Assembly (NCBI GenBank): GCA_007132635.1
Contig: SLOG01000055.1
Coordinates: 1-6,789 of the forward strand
Reading direction: 5' to 3'
From: Limnochordia bacterium
GTDB lineage: Bacteria; Bacillota; Limnochordia; Darwinibacteriales; SLO01
Length of the DNA: 6,789 bases
This document shows positions 6,198 to 6,789 of the stretch, in pieces (positions within the stretch are counted from its first letter, which is position 1; each line of letters begins with the position of its first letter). A program made the translations under genes and the position numbers. The notes below the pieces were generated by a model that made no database searches, had not been told where the DNA came from, and was given only the letters and a program-made list of their open reading frames with translations.

Positions 6198-6789
6198 TTA
6201 AGACACAGCGCGGATGCCAGTGAACTGCTGCTTATGCAGACGCCTGTAAAGGCCTTCGTGCTGCAGCAGCTCGTCGTGGGTCCCATATTCGACAATTCGA
6301 CCTTCCTCTAGCACAGCAATGGCGTCAGCATCCTGAATTGTCGACAATCGGTGCGCGATAACGATACTCGTTCTGTCCGCCCGCAGAGTCTCGAGTGCCT
6401 CCTGGATTAAGTGTTCAGTCTCGCTGTCAACAGCTGACGTGGCTTCGTCAAGAATTAGAATGGGTGCGTTTTTGAGTATCGCTCTTGCGATACTCAAGCG
6501 CTGTTTCTGGCCACCAGACAGTTTCAAACCGCGCTCGCCGATCTGCGTGTCATAGCCTTCCGGAAGCTCTTGGATGAACAAATCGGCATTCGCCAGATGT
6601 GCGGCTTCGCGGACTTCCTCATCAGTGGCATCAGGATGCCCATATAGGATGTTTTCCTTTACTGTACCGTTAAAAAGGAAAACGTCTTGGAGTACCATGC
6701 TAATCTGGTCCCGCAGTGACTTGAGTGAAACACTGCGAATGTCCTGTCCGTCAAGCAACACGCGCCCTTGCTGCGGATCGTAGAATCTA
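6198..6789 (-). CDS. ABC exporter, C-terminal part of the nucleotide-binding domain (5' end outside window)
   Basis: Only the last 196 residues are present; the frame is open to the window edge, so the GTG at 6761 is internal, not a start. The visible part begins RFYDPQQGRV, just after where the Walker A motif would lie. The Q-loop follows (ISMVLQDVFLFNGTVKENI), then the ABC signature LSGGQKQR (LSGGQ at 6521-6507). Walker B and D-loop are ILILDEATSAVD, and the H-loop is VIAHRLSTI. It ends EYGTHDELL and a short tail. This pattern is typical of MsbA/LmrA/MdlB-type exporters, in which a six-helix membrane domain precedes the ATPase in one chain. Such proteins export lipids, drugs or peptides, and the substrate cannot be told from this part. 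It is not the missing DppD/DppF ATPase. All visible catalytic motifs are intact. Confidence 0.93.
   Translation of the reverse strand, partial: RFYDPQQGRVLLDGQDIRSVSLKSLRDQISMVLQDVFLFNGTVKENILYGHPDATDEEVREAAHLANADLFIQELPEGYDTQIGERGLKLSGGQKQRLSIARAILKNAPILILDEATSAVDSETEHLIQEALETLRADRTSIVIAHRLSTIQDADAIAVLEEGRIVEYGTHDELLQHEGLYRRLHKQQFTGIRAVS

Noticed and set aside
6759..6761. GTG at 6761 as the start of a small stand-alone ATPase
   Set aside because: The frame continues upstream to the window edge with typical exporter sequence (RFYDPQQGR). A protein starting there would lack Walker A.
1..6789. tRNA, rRNA, CRISPR, insertion sequence or attachment site
   Set aside because: No repeat-spacer pattern, transposase, long terminal inverted repeat or tRNA-like cloverleaf was seen. 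Almost all of the sequence is accounted for by minus-strand genes.

Overview
The window is a compact minus-strand region. Every gene I can support reads right to left, and the open frames on the plus strand are shadows of them. Base composition looks mildly GC-rich and gene spacing is very tight. The organism is a bacterium. A solute-binding protein with a signal peptide but no lipobox cysteine points weakly to a diderm with a periplasm. I cannot name a genus or phylum from this sequence.

Right-hand block (about 6789 down to 5062). This holds the C-terminal part of an ABC exporter nucleotide-binding domain, cut by the window edge. Two short CHR-family (chromate transporter superfamily) membrane proteins follow. 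The first CHR gene starts 15 bases after the exporter stop and the two CHR genes share an ATGA overlap, so the three look co-transcribed.

Control region (5061 to 4923). This is the only intergenic stretch of any size, about 140 bases, and it is dense. It has a good sigma70-type promoter (TTGCCG, 17 bases, TATACT). Two near-identical palindromic sites with core TGACTGGGYGGTCA follow, 41 bases apart. A strong hairpin followed by six T residues is superimposed on the promoter-proximal palindrome. The layout suggests a regulator that controls its own operon, possibly with a terminator or attenuator built into the operator.

Left-hand block (4922 down to 1). In transcription order this is a TetR/AcrR-family regulator, a family 5 (Dpp/Opp-type) solute-binding protein, a DppB-like permease, a DppC-like permease, and a zinc-dependent medium-chain dehydrogenase resembling RspB/LgoD that runs off the window. 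Intergenic gaps are 14 to 30 bases. The simplest reading is one operon in which the regulator senses a small molecule, the ABC importer takes it up and the dehydrogenase oxidises it. The usual DppD/DppF ATPases are not in the window. No RNA gene, mobile element or CRISPR array was seen. Nothing here is clearly a new system; the operator/hairpin leader and the importer-plus-dehydrogenase operon deserve most attention.
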